From: Tritonibacter horizontis
GTDB lineage: Bacteria; Pseudomonadota; Alphaproteobacteria; Rhodobacterales; Rhodobacteraceae
DNA: 64,000 nt
Direction: 5' to 3'
NCBI RefSeq assembly: GCF_001518015.1
Contig: NZ_LPUY01000135.1
Span: 1-64,000, forward strand
In this document: in pieces, positions 62,949-64,000 of the stretch
Layout: each line of letters opens with the position of its first letter
Position numbering within the stretch: position 1 is the stretch's first letter
The notes under the pieces: model-generated
What the model was told of the DNA's origin: nothing
The model's input: the letters and a program-made list of their open reading frames with translations, nothing else
Database searches by the model: none
Position numbers and translations under genes: made by a program

Positions 62949-63770
62949 CTATTGGTGATATCGCACAAAGGCGAAGGCCTGACTGTCGGGACCCCAGCAG
63001 GGGACATTGATCGTGCCCTGCCCGCCAAAAAGATCGGTCAATTTCTCGCTCTTGCCACCCTGAGCAGGCATCAGCCTCAGTTCGACCTGCTTGCCAAAGG
63101 GGTGGCCCTGCGTGCCCGCCGGATAGGCCAGGTACAGCACATGTCGCCCGTCAGGTGACGGGTGCGGAAACCAGTTTACCGTGGCCTCATCCGTCATCCG
63201 TTCAAGGTCGCTGCCATCCAGACGCACCCGCCAGAGTTGAACCGAACCGTCCTGTTCGCCATTGAACCAGATCCAGGTGCCATCCGGGGTGAAATCCGGT
63301 CCGTCACAATGGTCAAACCCTTCGGTCACCTGGGTTTCGTGCCCTCCGCCGACCGGGATTGTGTAGACCTGATAGCCCGCGCCGCGATTTCCGACATAGG
63401 CCAATGTGGCGCCATCCGGCGACCAACCATGCCAGTAGGAGGGCGTCTTTTCCGTGACCCGCCGGGGCGTGCCGCCGCCAGCCGGCAGCGTGTAGATCGC
63501 GCTTTCGCCAGCTTCGGTCTGGTCACTGATCACCAAGGTATTACCGTCCGGCGAAATACCATGGTCGTTGTTGATCTGACTGGCAAATCCTGTGTCAATC
63601 GGGTGTCGCGTCGGCACATCAAGCGGCACGCTAAAGAGCCGCCCGTCACCGTTGACAATCAGCCCCGTGCCGTCGGGTCGCCAGTTCGGGGCCTCGATAT
63701 GTTCTCCGACAGACAGCAAGATCGTTTCCCTGCGGTGTTGCAGGTCATAGAGAACAATTTCGCTCTTCAT
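62949..63770 (-). CDS. TolB-like beta-propeller protein
   Basis: A 273-residue protein made of about six WD40/TolB-type repeats, recognisable by recurring NWRPDGTGL, GISPDGNTL, GWSPDGATL, DFTPDGTWI and HPSPDGRHV segments. There is no signal peptide, so unlike TolB it stays in the cytoplasm. Function unknown; such propellers act as scaffolds or lyase-like enzymes. It lies 61 bases upstream of the AKR gene on the same strand. Confidence 0.85.
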   Translation of the reverse strand: MKSEIVLYDLQHRRETILLSVGEHIEAPNWRPDGTGLIVNGDGRLFSVPLDVPTRHPIDTGFASQINNDHGISPDGNTLVISDQTEAGESAIYTLPAGGGTPRRVTEKTPSYWHGWSPDGATLAYVGNRGAGYQVYTIPVGGGHETQVTEGFDHCDGPDFTPDGTWIWFNGEQDGSVQLWRVRLDGSDLERMTDEATVNWFPHPSPDGRHVLYLAYPAGTQGHPFGKQVELRLMPAQGGKSEKLTDLFGGQGTINVPCWGPDSQAFAFVRYHQ

Positions 63771-63962
63771 CGCCGCGGTCCTTTTTCGGTTGTACCGACG
63801 CGTCATGCCATCGCGCAGAGTTGCTAGGCATATAGTTACGCAGAGGCCGTAGTGAAGTTCAAGACGCAGCACGGTGCGTTGCATGGGTGCCGACATCCTG
63901 CCGCAGGCTTGCCGAGGTCGGGCCAAAAGACCAGTTCGGCGAGCGTCCAGATGTTCGGACCT
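63771..63962. other. Spacer with no recognisable gene
   Basis: A 192-base stretch between the propeller gene and the right-edge gene. Nothing convincing seen. Confidence 0.3.
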
Positions 63963-64000
63963 TCAGTACAGGCTGTCCCGCAGATCCTCGACCTGCGTCG
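63963..64000 (-). CDS. C-terminal end of an unidentified gene (partial)
   Basis: The minus strand reads TQVEDLRDSLY followed by TGA at 63963-63965, with an open frame up to the right edge. This looks like the last 11 codons of a gene that continues outside the window. Too short to identify; it could be chance. Confidence 0.4.
   Translation of the reverse strand, partial: TQVEDLRDSLY

Noticed and set aside
1-64000. CRISPR arrays, tRNA or rRNA genes, prophage or IS elements
   Set aside because: No regularly spaced repeats, cloverleaf-like sequences, phage structural genes or transposase genes were seen.

Overview
The window reads as chromosome of a high-GC alphaproteobacterium, most like the Rhodobacteraceae/Roseobacter group. 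This is inferred from the codon bias, a homodimeric-type pyruvate dehydrogenase E1, four TRAP transport systems in 64 kb and the many small catabolic operons. I see no rRNA, tRNA, CRISPR array, insertion sequence or prophage. It looks like a catabolic accessory region: transporter, enzyme and regulator cassettes packed end to end, with many ATGA or TGATG start/stop overlaps.

Layout. 1-2.7 kb: the 5' part of aceE (running off the left edge), an FMN reductase and an Lrp regulator. 2.8-23.3 kb: an aromatic-type catabolic region holding a SnoaL-like protein, two fumarylacetoacetate-hydrolase (FAH) family enzymes, an alpha/beta hydrolase, an exported amidohydrolase, an SDR, a TAXI-TRAP importer, an ACMSD-like amidohydrolase, a PcpC-like glutathione transferase, an aldehyde dehydrogenase, a DctQM pair, an FAD aromatic hydroxylase, a two-domain extradiol dioxygenase and a separate DctP. 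Two paralogous LysR regulators sit inside it, and four copies of a TGATGCC-N5-GGCATCA type palindrome lie in front of its transcription units, which suggests one regulon. 23.3-30.7 kb: a six-gene sugar or polyol operon (Gfo/Idh dehydrogenase, sugar isomerase, ABC importer) facing a LacI regulator across a perfect 30-bp palindrome. 30.7-37.7 kb: regulator/enzyme pairs (PNPOx-reductase fusion plus GST with LysR; TetR with SDR; LysR with an exported metallo-hydrolase). 37.7-45.1 kb: a two-component system divergent from a ribose-type ABC importer plus an SMP-30 lactonase, with two tandem inverted repeats between them. 45.1-52.7 kb: a GntR regulator divergent from a hydroxyacid dehydrogenase, DctPQM, FAH and GMC oxidoreductase run. 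52.9-55.3 kb: a low-GC yaeQ and a TetR/redoxin/NTF2 unit. 55.3-64 kb: LysR, SDR, GntR, DctPQM, an aldo/keto reductase, a TolB-like propeller and a gene end at the right edge.

Working model (inference). In the first large region an aromatic or aryl-derived compound is hydrolysed outside the cytoplasm, imported by TRAP carriers, hydroxylated, ring-opened by extradiol cleavage and hydrolysed by FAH-fold enzymes. The aldehyde dehydrogenase, SDR and GST handle side chains or isomerisation. The remaining modules are carbohydrate or hydroxy-acid importers with matched dehydrogenase, lactonase or hydrolase steps. Substrates cannot be fixed from sequence alone.
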